Positions 1 to 5,291 are shown, counted from the first letter of the stretch. The stretch is 6,499 nucleotides of DNA from Clostridioides sp. (GCA_031272305.1 JAISUA010000169.1:1-6499), one strand, 5' to 3'. Notes: generated by a model not told the origin, from the letters alone. Made by a program: numbers and translations.

Positions 1-267
1 TATAACAATGACATGTCAGTATATAATTATGACAATATAGCGTATAACAATGGAAATCCTAGAGAATATAATTTTAGTGGCAAAAGAATTAAACGTGGAT
101 TGTATAAAACTGTTAAAGGATATATATTCAATGCAGATTGTAATGGAGCATTAAATATATTGAAGAAAAGTAAAGTTGTAGACCTATCGGTCTTATACCA
201 TAGAGGAGAACTGAACACTCCTATACGAATAGACTTACTTCAAAAGAAGTTGGTAAGGAACGTATAA
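1..267 (+). CDS. tnpB: TnpB (IS200/IS605-family RNA-guided nuclease), C-terminal part only
   Basis: The frame is open from base 1 to a TAA at 265-267, so this is the 3' end of a gene starting left of the window. The ATG at 13 is unlikely to be a real start. The visible 88 residues carry the run SGKRIKRGLYKT and then ADCNGALNIL, which matches the last RuvC motif (catalytic Asp followed by N-G-A) of TnpB/OrfB. The tail GELNTPIRI is also typical of clostridial TnpB proteins. TnpB is an RNA-guided DNA nuclease that promotes retention of its transposon and uses an RNA made from the element's right end. The zinc ribbon and earlier RuvC residues would lie outside the window, so intactness cannot be judged. 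The first 15 or so residues are an unusual Tyr/Asn-rich stretch in which TATAACAATG occurs twice in frame (1-10 and 43-52), suggesting local duplication or decay. Confidence 0.85.
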   Translation, partial: YNNDMSVYNYDNIAYNNGNPREYNFSGKRIKRGLYKTVKGYIFNADCNGALNILKKSKVVDLSVLYHRGELNTPIRIDLLQKKLVRNV

Positions 268-315
268 AATTTCTATTGTAAATAGAACCCTGCGACTTAA
301 GTCGTGGGAGGTTCA
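268..315 (+). ncRNA. Putative right-end RNA (omega RNA) scaffold of TnpB
   Basis: In TnpB systems the guide RNA scaffold is transcribed from the 3' end of tnpB through the element's right end, and the guide is the flanking DNA just beyond it. Here the scaffold would include the hairpin at 288-308, with an alternative closing pair GAACC (285-289) and GGTTC (310-314). The guide would begin near base 316. The 5' boundary probably lies inside tnpB and cannot be fixed by reading. This is family knowledge applied to a visible hairpin; transcription is not shown. Confidence 0.4.
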
Positions 316-594
316 GATTCTATTAATTATAGTGTAAGTGTAAAAATGTTATCAGTAGAGGATTCAGCAAATCTTGATGTTTTTGTAACTAAAAATGGAG
401 TTAAGTTACCTCAAAGTGCATCTTTACAAGCAATACAAAATATAGTGGTTAATATTAGCAATTCTACAATAGAGTGTCTTACAGCGGGAGATCAGTTGCA
501 ACTTATACTAACGCCATATTCAAGCATATATCTAGATGTAATTATAGATAGAACTATTTTAAGTATATATAGAGTATCTGATTGCGGAAGTTAA
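316..594 (+). pseudogene. C-terminal remnant of a BclA/collagen-like surface protein, truncated by the IS
   Basis: An open frame begins inside the IS right end (a GTG at 304 with no Shine-Dalgarno before it) and runs to TAA at 592-594. The roughly 92 residues after the IS boundary are rich in Val, Ile, Ser and Thr with alternating beta-strand patterns. They contain LTAGDQLQLILTP, which resembles the 'L-N-A-G-D-x-[VL]-x-L' strand of the C-terminal TNF/C1q-like domain of BclA-type exosporium and collagen-like proteins. No signal peptide, Gly-X-Y repeat or proper start is present, so I read this as the 3' end of a gene interrupted by the insertion. GGGAGG at 306-311, supplied by the IS end, looks like a ribosome-binding site but is followed in frame only by an ATT at 322. 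The domain assignment is from pattern alone. It could be another beta-sandwich protein. Confidence 0.55.
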
Positions 595-624
595 ATTTTT
601 TGTATAAAATAAAAATAAAAATTT

Positions 625-730
625 ACGTTCGAACCAAGTAGTAAACTTCGATAACGAAAATCAAAGATTTTCTATCTCAGTTTTTTCAAGACTTATCTCA
701 TTAGATTTTACTTAAGTGATGATAAGTCTT
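625..730 (+). repeat. 106-bp dispersed intergenic repeat, copy A
   Basis: This stretch, read on the plus strand, aligns along its full length with the reverse complement of 5186-5291, and both spans are 106 bases. Shared blocks include GTTCGAA near one end, an identical 15-base core AAAATCAAAGATTTT (657-671), TATCT, TTTTTCAAGACTT, AGATTTTA and a terminal TATAAGTCTT/GATAAGTCTT. By eye about 70-75% of positions match with a few one-base gaps. Two stems are visible: GAAAATC-AAA-GATTTTC (656-672), and AAGACTTATC (688-697) with GATAAGTCTT (721-730). Both stems are largely kept in the other copy. It contains no open frame. Confidence 0.75.
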
Positions 731-770
731 ATCAGAGGAATACTTATAAGAATTTTTAACAAAAATTTTT

Positions 771-884
771 AAATAAAAAAGAAATGATGAAAGTTGTTTG
801 TAAAATTTAGTGAGATGTAAAGATTCACATGAAATGTGAAAACATCAAAGAATATAAAAAACAAATTCATCATTTCTTTATTTT
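771..884. repeat. Nested imperfect palindrome, about 100 bp
   Basis: Three concentric inverted repeats are visible. The outer arms are GAAATGATGAA (781-791) and TTCATCATTTC (866-876), extended outward with small mismatches by AAATAAAAAA and TTTATTTT. The middle arms are GATGT (814-818) and ACATC (842-846). The inner hairpin is TTCACAT-GAA-ATGTGAA (824-840). The spacers between them (TTGTTTGTAAAATTTAG and its counterpart ending in AAAACAAA) are also partly complementary, so the whole unit can fold into one long stem. T-rich flanks on both sides would let it act as a bidirectional terminator. It could equally be a miniature transposable element or a structured RNA. Confidence 0.6.
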
Positions 885-927
885 AAGTTTTTCTTATAAT
901 GAAATTTCATAAAAATACTTATTTTTA

Positions 928-995
928 AATTTTAAAATCAAGATGATAAAATTTTAAAATTAAGATGATAAAATTTTAAAATTAAGATTTGATAA
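928..995. repeat. A/T-rich tandem repeat, three units of about 22 bp
   Basis: Three consecutive units read AATTTTAAAATYAAGATGAT followed by AA. Units 1 (928-949) and 2 (950-971) are 22 bases and differ by one C/T. Unit 3 (972-995) is 24 bases with two extra T's before GATAA. Each unit contains the palindromic AATTTTAAAATT-like stretch. It lies in a non-coding gap with no visible link to a gene, so a slippage-prone microsatellite is the simplest reading. Confidence 0.75.
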
Positions 996-1080
996 AAATA
1001 TATACTTGTATACATTCTGAAGTAAATCTTTAATAAAAATACTTATAGATATACTTTATAAAAATCTTATCAAGTGAGTA

Positions 1081-1105
1081 AAAAAATTTCATCAACTAAT
1101 TTTTT
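1081..1105 (-). terminator. Possible weak terminator of the GerMN lipoprotein gene
   Basis: AAAAAATT (1081-1088) and AATTTTTT (1098-1105) can pair around a 9-base loop, starting 9 bases beyond the stop codon of the minus-strand gene. On that strand the second arm ends in a run of T's. The stem is all A/T, so it would be weak. Its position is the main support. Confidence 0.3.
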
Positions 1106-1113
1106 AGCAAATC

Positions 1114-1689
1114 TTACAAATAATCGCTATCTTCTAGAATGATATGTCCACTTTCGTAATTTTTGCCGTCTACTGTAAGTTTTAATTTATCTAGTTTTAA
1201 GTTTTCCTTAAAAGTTTTTGCAAGTGCATCAAGCATACAACTTTCTGCAGAGCTACCGTATTTTGTTTCCATAAAATCTGAACCTATGTCTAAATATCCG
1301 ATTTGATTTTCTTTTTCATCAATTTTAACAGTCTGTACTTTAAAAGAATTAAATGTGCTTTCTGGTATAACTTTTAAATTTATCAATTCATTGTATAAAT
1401 TTTCTGGTGTGATAGCAACTACATTTACTTTATTTTCAACTAACTCTTCGTTATCCAAATCGTATGAATATACAACAATCTCTTGAGTTTTGATATCTTG
1501 TTTAACTGCATCTTCTTTTATAGTAGGTTCTTCAGCTTGTACATCTTCGTTATTAGAATCACTTCTTTGTTCAATGTTTTGATTTTCATTTTCGTGTGTT
1601 TCATCAGTTGTATTTTCTTCGCAACCTATAGTAAACAACGAAACTGACATCAAAATTGAAAATAATAAAATTTTATTTTTAGAACTCAT
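1114..1689 (-). CDS. GerMN-domain lipoprotein
   Basis: This encodes a 191-residue exported lipoprotein. The N-terminus MSSKNKILLFSILMSVSLFT is a short basic segment and hydrophobic core leading to I-G-C, so Cys23 is the likely lipidation site. The residue at -3 is Thr rather than Leu, a slightly unusual lipobox. Residues 24-68 are an acidic, Asn/Glu-rich linker. Residues 70-185 resemble the GerMN domain found in spore-germination protein GerM and many clostridial lipoproteins: YLDIGSDF, then a helix with MLDALAKTFKENL, then the strand KLKLTVDGK. GerM-type proteins act at the cell surface in sporulation and germination; a role for this one is inferred from the domain only. I chose the ATG at 1689 because AAAGGTG (1702-1696 on the minus strand) sits 6 bases before it; the upstream in-frame GTG at 1698 overlaps that site. 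The gene is monocistronic, facing away from its right-hand neighbour. Confidence 0.75.
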   Translation of the reverse strand: MSSKNKILLFSILMSVSLFTIGCEENTTDETHENENQNIEQRSDSNNEDVQAEEPTIKEDAVKQDIKTQEIVVYSYDLDNEELVENKVNVVAITPENLYNELINLKVIPESTFNSFKVQTVKIDEKENQIGYLDIGSDFMETKYGSSAESCMLDALAKTFKENLKLDKLKLTVDGKNYESGHIILEDSDYL

Positions 1690-1889
1690 ATATATCACCT
1701 TTCGAACATGAAATATTTATTATTTGTAAATAATATTTAAAGAAGTAAACAATTTATCAAAAGTATAACTATTTTGTATAAAATTTTATTTTTAGTATAT
1801 TTTAAGACTTTTTTTAAAATAAAAAAATAGTTCATACAAAACTTTGTACTAGCATTTTATTTTTTTCTAGATTATACAATTTTTCAAAA

Positions 1890-1921
1890 GTATGAAAAAA
1901 AGTTTGCGTAAACTTTCATAC
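1890..1921. repeat. Bulged inverted repeat
   Basis: GTATGAAA...AGTTT (1890-1905) pairs with AAACTTTCATAC (1910-1921) around a 4-base GCGT loop. Twelve pairs form, with a 4-A bulge in the left arm. No T-run follows on either strand, so it is not a clear terminator. Function unknown. Confidence 0.45.
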
Positions 1922-1943
1922 AATTATTTTATTGGTTATTATG

Positions 1944-1972
1944 TTGAAATTAATAAAATGAAATACTTTATA
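1944..1972 (+). promoter_or_regulatory. Sigma-A-like promoter without a downstream gene
   Basis: TTGAAA (1944-1949) and TTTATA (1967-1972) are separated by 17 bases. No reading frame follows; the only downstream element is the hairpin at 2010-2041. Chance matches are frequent in sequence this A/T-rich. Confidence 0.3.
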
Positions 1973-2009
1973 AGCTGATATATTTACTTTTTCTATATAC
2001 ATACACGAA

Positions 2010-2041
2010 ATTATTGATATTTTAAATATCAATAATTTTTT
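2010..2041 (+). terminator. Hairpin terminator with no clear upstream gene
   Basis: ATTATTGATAT (2010-2020) pairs perfectly with ATATCAATAAT (2026-2036), followed by TTTTT (2037-2041). Flanking ACAC (2003-2006) and GTGT (2042-2045) can close the base further. The T-run is on the plus strand, yet no plus-strand gene lies between 595 and this point. It may end a small RNA, or simply block readthrough into the next gene. Confidence 0.55.
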
Positions 2042-2127
2042 GTGTTATTACTTAATTATAACAGTTGTGTAGATACATTTAAAGTTAAAAATTAAAAACA
2101 AGATTTTTTATAATAGACAAAGTTTAT

Positions 2128-2213
2128 GAGGATTGTGTAAGATTTACGAATAAGTACGCAGTAATCGTGGAAATAAGAGACCTGCGACTTTAGTCGTGTT
2201 GAGTTTAGCAGAA
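2128..2213 (+). mobile_element. Solitary, degenerate IS605-type right end
   Basis: CCTGCGACTTTAGTCGTG (2181-2198) shares all but one base with the right-end hairpin at 289-306. The preceding bases (AAGTACGCAGTAATCGTGG, ending near 2170) look like sequence commonly found before such hairpins in clostridial IS605 elements, recalled rather than searched. The outer closing pairs are lost: GTGTTGAG replaces the GTGGGAGG of the other copy. No tnpB frame is present upstream. I read it as a relic of an old insertion or deletion. The left boundary is approximate. Confidence 0.6.
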
Positions 2214-2236
2214 TATTGATAGCTAAAGTACACTAA

Positions 2237-2266
2237 TTGACAAATTATAACACAAAAAATTTTAAT
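2237..2266 (+). promoter_or_regulatory. Likely sigma-A promoter of the HTH-TPR gene
   Basis: A perfect -35 TTGACA (2237-2242) is followed after 18 bases by TTTAAT (2261-2266), five of six bases of the -10 consensus. Transcription would start near 2273, leaving a leader of about 140 bases. It lies just downstream of the IS relic at 2128-2213. Confidence 0.5.
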
Positions 2267-2297
2267 TTTCTAAAACATATGGTCTTTTAAAATAATT

Positions 2298-2317
2298 TAT
2301 AATATAATTGTATTATA
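2298..2317. promoter_or_regulatory. Palindromic candidate operator in the HTH-TPR leader
   Basis: TATAATATAATTGTATTATA is a 20-base inverted repeat with one mismatched pair. It sits about 25 bases after the predicted transcription start and 95 bases before the probable start codon. XRE-family regulators bind palindromes of about this size and often repress their own genes. The sequence is almost all A/T and also contains -10-like hexamers, so a second promoter is an equal alternative. Confidence 0.3.
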
Positions 2318-2412
2318 GAAATTAAAAATATGTACTCATAAGAAGACTTATCAATATAGATATTTCAAGAATACATAGAACGGTTAAAAAAGTGGTAAGG
2401 GGGGACGAAGAG

Positions 2413-3702
2413 TTGGAAGTTTTGAGTTTAGGAGAAAAAATAAAAAAATTGAGAAAAGATAAGAATCTTACTCTTAAAGAACTTGCAGGCGATAGAATAA
2501 CTGCAGCTCAAATAAGTCATATTGAGAGGGATAAATCACACACAAGTTATGAAGTGTTGGAATATTTGAGTGAAAGATTGGATGTAAGTGTAGAGTATCT
2601 TTTGGAAAACAAAGAAATACAATCAAAAAAAATAGTTGAAAATCTGATAGTTGAAAGTGAAATACTTGTAAAAACAAACAAGTTTGAAAAAGCAGAGATG
2701 AAGTTAAACAAGGCAATTGATATATGTGAGGAATTTGAACTAGATGATATAGGCAAGTGTTATTTTTTGATAGCAGATATTCGGAAAAGAGAACACAATC
2801 TAGATGATGCAATTGAAAAAATTCAAAAAGCTCTGTATTTTTTTATTAAAAATGAAGATAAAACCAATATTTTTTTATCATATATAAAGATAGGAGAAGT
2901 ATACATTGATAGAGAAATACATATTGTAGCAATTGATTATTTAAAATTGGCACAACAGATGCTTGGAAGTATCAAAGATGAAAATTCTATTACTAAAGAA
3001 GAATTTTCAGACAGTGTCAAACGATTATACAATAATTTTGTCACTTGTTATTCAAGAGATAATAATCCTGAAAATGCACTTATTTATATACAAAAATTAG
3101 AGGAGATAGATCAAATAAAGCCTAAGCAACTCAATGAATTATTGATAGAAGCTGAAAGTTTGTTCAAAGTAGGAAACTATGATTCTTCGAAGGAAGTATA
3201 TGAAGAAGCTTTAAAAATTGTCAATGAAGACGAAAGTAAAGATATAATGGCAGATATATATTTTAACATGGCAGATGTATATACAAAGAGTGGAGATGTA
3301 GAGAATGCTTTGGTTTATTCGAATAAAGCATTTGAAATAAATAAAAATTCTCAAGATGATAAATTAATAAAGTCTTTGTTTAGAGTCACAGATGCATATA
3401 TAAACAAGAAAGATTATGATTTAGCTATAAAATATTGCAAGATTGCACTTGCAACTGCACTTAGAAACAGAGATAAGAAGACTGAGTTTGAAGCTCTTAA
3501 GAAATATTCACATATAATGTTGAAAAAAGGAGATATAAATGCTGCTCTTGAAAATCTCGTTAAAAGTGCTGAAATAGCAGAAAATTTACAAGATAAAAAA
3601 GAACTATACGATTTATATGTTGAACTTGGAATGATGTATGAGAATATTTCAGATGAAAAGCAGTTTTATTATTACAAAAAGGCAATAAATATTGTCAAGT
3701 AA
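2413..3702 (+). CDS. XRE-family helix-turn-helix regulator with TPR domain
   Basis: This is a 429-residue cytoplasmic protein from the TTG at 2413. That start is preferred because AAGGGGGG (2397-2404 region) lies about 8 bases upstream and relatives begin near MEVLSLGEKI; the in-frame GTG at 2392 has no ribosome-binding site. Residues 6-62 form a classic HTH_3/XRE domain: LGEKIKKLRKDKNLTLKELA, then the recognition segment ITAAQISHIERDKSHTS, then LDVSVEYLLE. From about residue 75 to the end there are roughly eight degenerate tetratricopeptide repeats, e.g. IMADIYFNMADVYTKSGDVE and LAIKYCKIALATAL. The architecture matches the Rap/NprR/PlcR type, in which TPRs bind a peptide or protein that alters DNA binding; no ligand can be inferred here. 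No small secreted-peptide gene follows it. The next gene, yedF, lies 145 bases downstream in the same direction, so the protein may regulate that unit, by position only. Confidence 0.85.
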   Translation: MEVLSLGEKIKKLRKDKNLTLKELAGDRITAAQISHIERDKSHTSYEVLEYLSERLDVSVEYLLENKEIQSKKIVENLIVESEILVKTNKFEKAEMKLNKAIDICEEFELDDIGKCYFLIADIRKREHNLDDAIEKIQKALYFFIKNEDKTNIFLSYIKIGEVYIDREIHIVAIDYLKLAQQMLGSIKDENSITKEEFSDSVKRLYNNFVTCYSRDNNPENALIYIQKLEEIDQIKPKQLNELLIEAESLFKVGNYDSSKEVYEEALKIVNEDESKDIMADIYFNMADVYTKSGDVENALVYSNKAFEINKNSQDDKLIKSLFRVTDAYINKKDYDLAIKYCKIALATALRNRDKKTEFEALKKYSHIMLKKGDINAALENLVKSAEIAENLQDKKELYDLYVELGMMYENISDEKQFYYYKKAINIVK

Positions 3703-3762
3703 AGTTAAAAAATAAAATATTTTTTATAGAAGTTGCGACCTAACAAATTAGAAACTCAGTAC

Positions 3763-3791
3763 TTGATTAATATTATATTTGAGTAAATTAT
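3763..3791 (+). promoter_or_regulatory. Possible promoter of the yedF unit
   Basis: TTGATT (3763-3768) and AATTAT (3786-3791) are spaced by 17 bases, with start expected near 3798 and a leader of about 50 bases. The -10 matches only four of six bases. No strong terminator separates it from the HTH-TPR gene, so readthrough is also possible. Confidence 0.3.
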
Positions 3792-3847
3792 CAATTTAGA
3801 GATTTAGTAATTTTAAATAAATAAAATTAATGAAAAGAGGTAAATTT

Positions 3848-4453
3848 ATGAAAGTAGAAGTAGATGCAAGAGGTTTGGCTTGCCCAAAACCAGTAATAAA
3901 TGCAAAGAAAGAATTAGAAAAAATAAATGAAGGAACTATTGAAGTTATTGTAGATAATCAAATGGCTAGAGAAAATCTTCTTAAACTTGCAGATTCTATG
4001 AACCTGAAATCAAATGTGCTAAAAGAAGAAGAAAATTATATTTCAATTGAAATTATAAAGTCAGGTGATTCCTCTAAAAGTAGTGAAGAGACATCTTGTA
4101 AAAAAGAAAGTGATCTAGGAGACAGATGTATTTTTATAACAAAAGAAACAATGGGTACAGGAAATGATGAGTTAGGACAAGTTTTGATTAAAGGATTTGT
4201 GTATGCTCTTACAGAATCAAAACCTTATCCAAAGTCAATTATGTTTGTAAATGGTGGTGTTAAATTGAGTACTGTAAACGAAGACACTGTCAACAATTTA
4301 AAACTTTTAGAAAAAGAAGGAGTAGAAATACTTTCATGTGGAACATGCCTTGATTATTATGGATTAAAAGAAAAACTTCAAGTAGGTACAGTTACAAATA
4401 TGTATACAATAGTTGAAAACTTGAAGAACTCTTCTAATACTATAACTATATAA
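3848..4453 (+). CDS. yedF: Selenium metabolism protein YedF (TusA domain plus DsrE-like domain)
   Basis: This encodes a 201-residue cytoplasmic protein. Residues 1-70 are a TusA/SirA-type domain: VDARGLACPKPV carries the CPxP motif, with Cys12 as the sulfur- or selenium-carrying residue. After a Ser/Glu/Lys linker (72-92), residues 93-195 form a DsrE-like domain with TMGTGNDELGQVLIKGF, a MFVNGGVKL strand, CGTC (Cys164 and Cys167) and LDYYGLKEKL. This two-domain form matches the 'sulfurtransferase-like selenium metabolism protein YedF' family, found mostly in genomes with selenium-utilisation genes; its exact reaction is not established. I chose the ATG at 3848 because AAAAGAGG (3833-3840) lies 7 bases before it; the ATG at 3830 would put that site inside the gene. 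The next gene follows after 21 bases, so the two are probably co-transcribed. No selD, selA or selB is in the window. Confidence 0.9.
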   Translation: MKVEVDARGLACPKPVINAKKELEKINEGTIEVIVDNQMARENLLKLADSMNLKSNVLKEEENYISIEIIKSGDSSKSSEETSCKKESDLGDRCIFITKETMGTGNDELGQVLIKGFVYALTESKPYPKSIMFVNGGVKLSTVNEDTVNNLKLLEKEGVEILSCGTCLDYYGLKEKLQVGTVTNMYTIVENLKNSSNTITI

Positions 4454-4474
4454 TTTTAAGTAAGGAGAAATTAA

Positions 4475-4738
4475 ATGAAAGAAATGTATGTAGTATCATT
4501 CAATTCTACGCATCATGCGATAAGATCTGAAAAGTTACTAAAAGAAAACGAGATGAAGATACAAGTGCTTCCTACTCCTAGGGAAATATCTGCAAGTTGT
4601 GGACTTTCAATAAGTTTTGTGAAAGATGACCTGGAAGATATAAGAGAGTTGTTGAAAGAGAACAGTATTGATTATAGAGGAATGTACTGTATTCTGAAAA
4701 AAGAAGATGGAAAAAGGGATCTAATAGAATTGAATTAA
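4475..4738 (+). CDS. Se/S carrier-like protein, DUF3343 family
   Basis: This is an 87-residue cytoplasmic protein. It shows the DUF3343 (putative Se/S carrier) pattern: an N-terminal strand MYVVSFNSTHHAIRSEKLL, a helix, then TPREISASCGLSISF with the conserved Cys42, and a C-terminal helix plus strand ending in YRGMYCILKK. The family is small, alpha/beta in predicted fold, and commonly found next to YedF and other selenium or sulfur-transfer genes; the Cys is presumed to carry the chalcogen. AAGGAG (4462-4467) is 7 bases before the ATG. It lies 21 bases behind yedF, so a shared transcript and joint function are likely. The gene is full length for the family. Biochemical function is inferred from context only. 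Confidence 0.85.
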   Translation: MKEMYVVSFNSTHHAIRSEKLLKENEMKIQVLPTPREISASCGLSISFVKDDLEDIRELLKENSIDYRGMYCILKKEDGKRDLIELN

Positions 4739-4769
4739 ATATAAGTTATAAGAAGACTTAGTTAAAGCT

Positions 4770-4800
4770 TTGAAATATTTGCTTTAAATATAGATATAAT
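4770..4800 (+). promoter_or_regulatory. Possible promoter of the DUF951 gene
   Basis: A perfect -10 TATAAT (4795-4800) is preceded by TTGAAA (4770-4775) at a rather long 19-base spacing. A small inverted repeat, TTAAAGC (4762-4768) with GCTTTAA (4781-4787), overlaps the -35 region but has no T-run, so it is not a clear terminator for the preceding unit. Confidence 0.35.
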
Positions 4801-4847
4801 TTAAATATAAATAATTTGAATAAATTAAAAAACAAGAGGTGATTGCT

Positions 4848-5051
4848 ATGCCGATATCTTTGACTGTAGGCGATATTGTTGAGATGAAAAAACAACATCC
4901 ATGTGGTTGTAAAAATTTTGAGATAACAAGAGTAGGCATGGATGTAAAAATAAAATGCCTTGGATGTTCAAAAATAATTATGCTAGATAGACGTACTTTT
5001 GAGAAAAGAATGAAAAAATTTATCGAACGAAAAAATGAAGAAGTTGAATAA
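4848..5051 (+). CDS. DUF951 small cysteine-pair protein
   Basis: This is a 67-residue basic cytoplasmic protein matching the DUF951 family across its whole length: VGDIVEMKKQHPCG, then RVGMDVKIKCLGCS, then the basic C-terminal segment LDRRTFEKRMKKFIE. Cys19, Cys21, Cys37 and Cys40 form two pairs that could bind zinc in a ribbon-like fold; the first pair is C-G-C, where many relatives have CG followed by Ser or Gly. Bacillus YyzM belongs to this family as I recall. Function is unknown; the basic, metal-binding look suggests nucleic-acid contact, which is inference. The ATG at 4848 has AAGAGGTGA (4834-4842) 5 bases upstream; the in-frame GTG at 4839 overlaps that site. A strong terminator follows at 5123. 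Confidence 0.85.
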   Translation: MPISLTVGDIVEMKKQHPCGCKNFEITRVGMDVKIKCLGCSKIIMLDRRTFEKRMKKFIERKNEEVE

Positions 5052-5122
5052 AAAGATATGTGAATAAAAATGTAAAAATTTGATGGAAAAAAATAATTGA
5101 ATATATTTCCTTATTGATATAC

Positions 5123-5177
5123 AATAAGTTTAAAATCAAGAGCAATTGTCCTGATTTTAAACTTATTTTTTGTTTTT
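5123..5177 (+). terminator. Strong intrinsic terminator after DUF951
   Basis: AATAAGTTTAAAATCA (5123-5138) pairs perfectly with TGATTTTAAACTTATT (5152-5167) around a 13-base loop. The right arm runs into TTTTTT-G-TTTTT (5166-5177). A 16-base-pair stem with a U-tract is the clearest terminator in the window. It should insulate rpoB from the upstream genes. Confidence 0.9.
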
Positions 5178-5185
5178 AATTATAA

Positions 5186-5291
5186 AAGACTTATAATCAG
5201 TCGAAATAAAATCTGAGGATGAAAGTCTTGAAAAAGTTAGATACAAAATCTTTGATTTTTAAATCGAACTTTTCTTAATTGCTTCGAACAT
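5186..5291 (-). repeat. 106-bp dispersed intergenic repeat, copy B (inverted)
   Basis: The reverse complement of this stretch aligns end to end with 625-730. The identical core lies at 5245-5259 (AAAATCTTTGATTTT on the plus strand). The end stem is kept as AAGACTT (5186-5192) with its partner AAGTCTT read on the minus strand as the terminal block, plus a TCAG/CTGA pair just inside; several differences fall in loops. It begins 9 bases after the DUF951 terminator tail and ends about 130 bases before the rpoB promoter. Confidence 0.75.

Larger units (their letters stand above)
1..315 (+). mobile_element. IS200/IS605-family element, right-end portion
   Basis: This consists of the tnpB 3' end plus 48 bases containing the subterminal hairpin typical of the right end of IS605-family elements: the 12-base palindrome CGACTTAAGTCG (293-304) between CCC (288-290) and GGG (306-308), closed by GGTTCA. 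TnpA of this family uses such hairpins to recognise single-stranded ends. The element appears to stop at about 314-316, because an unrelated reading frame continues immediately after. The left end and any tnpA are outside the window. The exact cut point is uncertain by one or two bases. Confidence 0.75.
595..1113. other. Non-coding, repeat-rich gap
   Basis: No convincing gene is seen in these 519 bases. It holds, in order, a 106-bp repeat (625-730) with an inverted relative at 5186-5291, a nested palindrome (about 771-884), an A/T-rich tandem array (928-995), and a weak hairpin just beyond the stop of the minus-strand lipoprotein gene. Stops are dense in every frame and the base composition is close to pure A/T outside the repeat. 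Confidence 0.7.
1690..2391. other. Non-coding gap between the divergent lipoprotein and HTH-TPR genes
   Basis: No supported protein gene lies in this roughly 700-bp gap. It holds a bulged hairpin (1890-1921), a promoter-like pair and hairpin terminator (1944-2041), a solitary IS605-type right end (about 2128-2213) and the regulatory region of the HTH-TPR gene (2237-2317). The first 200 bases contain only loose A/T-rich inverted repeats, such as AACTATTTT (1767-1775) with AAAATAGTT (1824-1832). Confidence 0.6.

Noticed and set aside
27..218. Minus-strand open frame opposite tnpB
   Set aside because: It overlaps the conserved TnpB C-terminus and has no ribosome-binding site or recognisable motif.
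2098..2193. Short open frame reading through the IS relic to a TAG at 2191-2193
   Set aside because: It has no start codon with a ribosome-binding site and coincides with non-coding right-end sequence.
2337..2352. ATAAGAAGACTTA shared by the HTH-TPR leader and the gap after DUF3343 (4747-4760)
   Set aside because: The match is only 13 bases without extension or structure. It is too short in A/T-rich DNA to call a repeat or a fragment of the 106-bp element.
2474..2812. Two minus-strand open frames opposite the HTH-TPR gene
   Set aside because: The opposite strand encodes an unmistakable HTH and TPR sequence. The minus-strand products are low-complexity, Phe/Leu/Ser-rich shadows.
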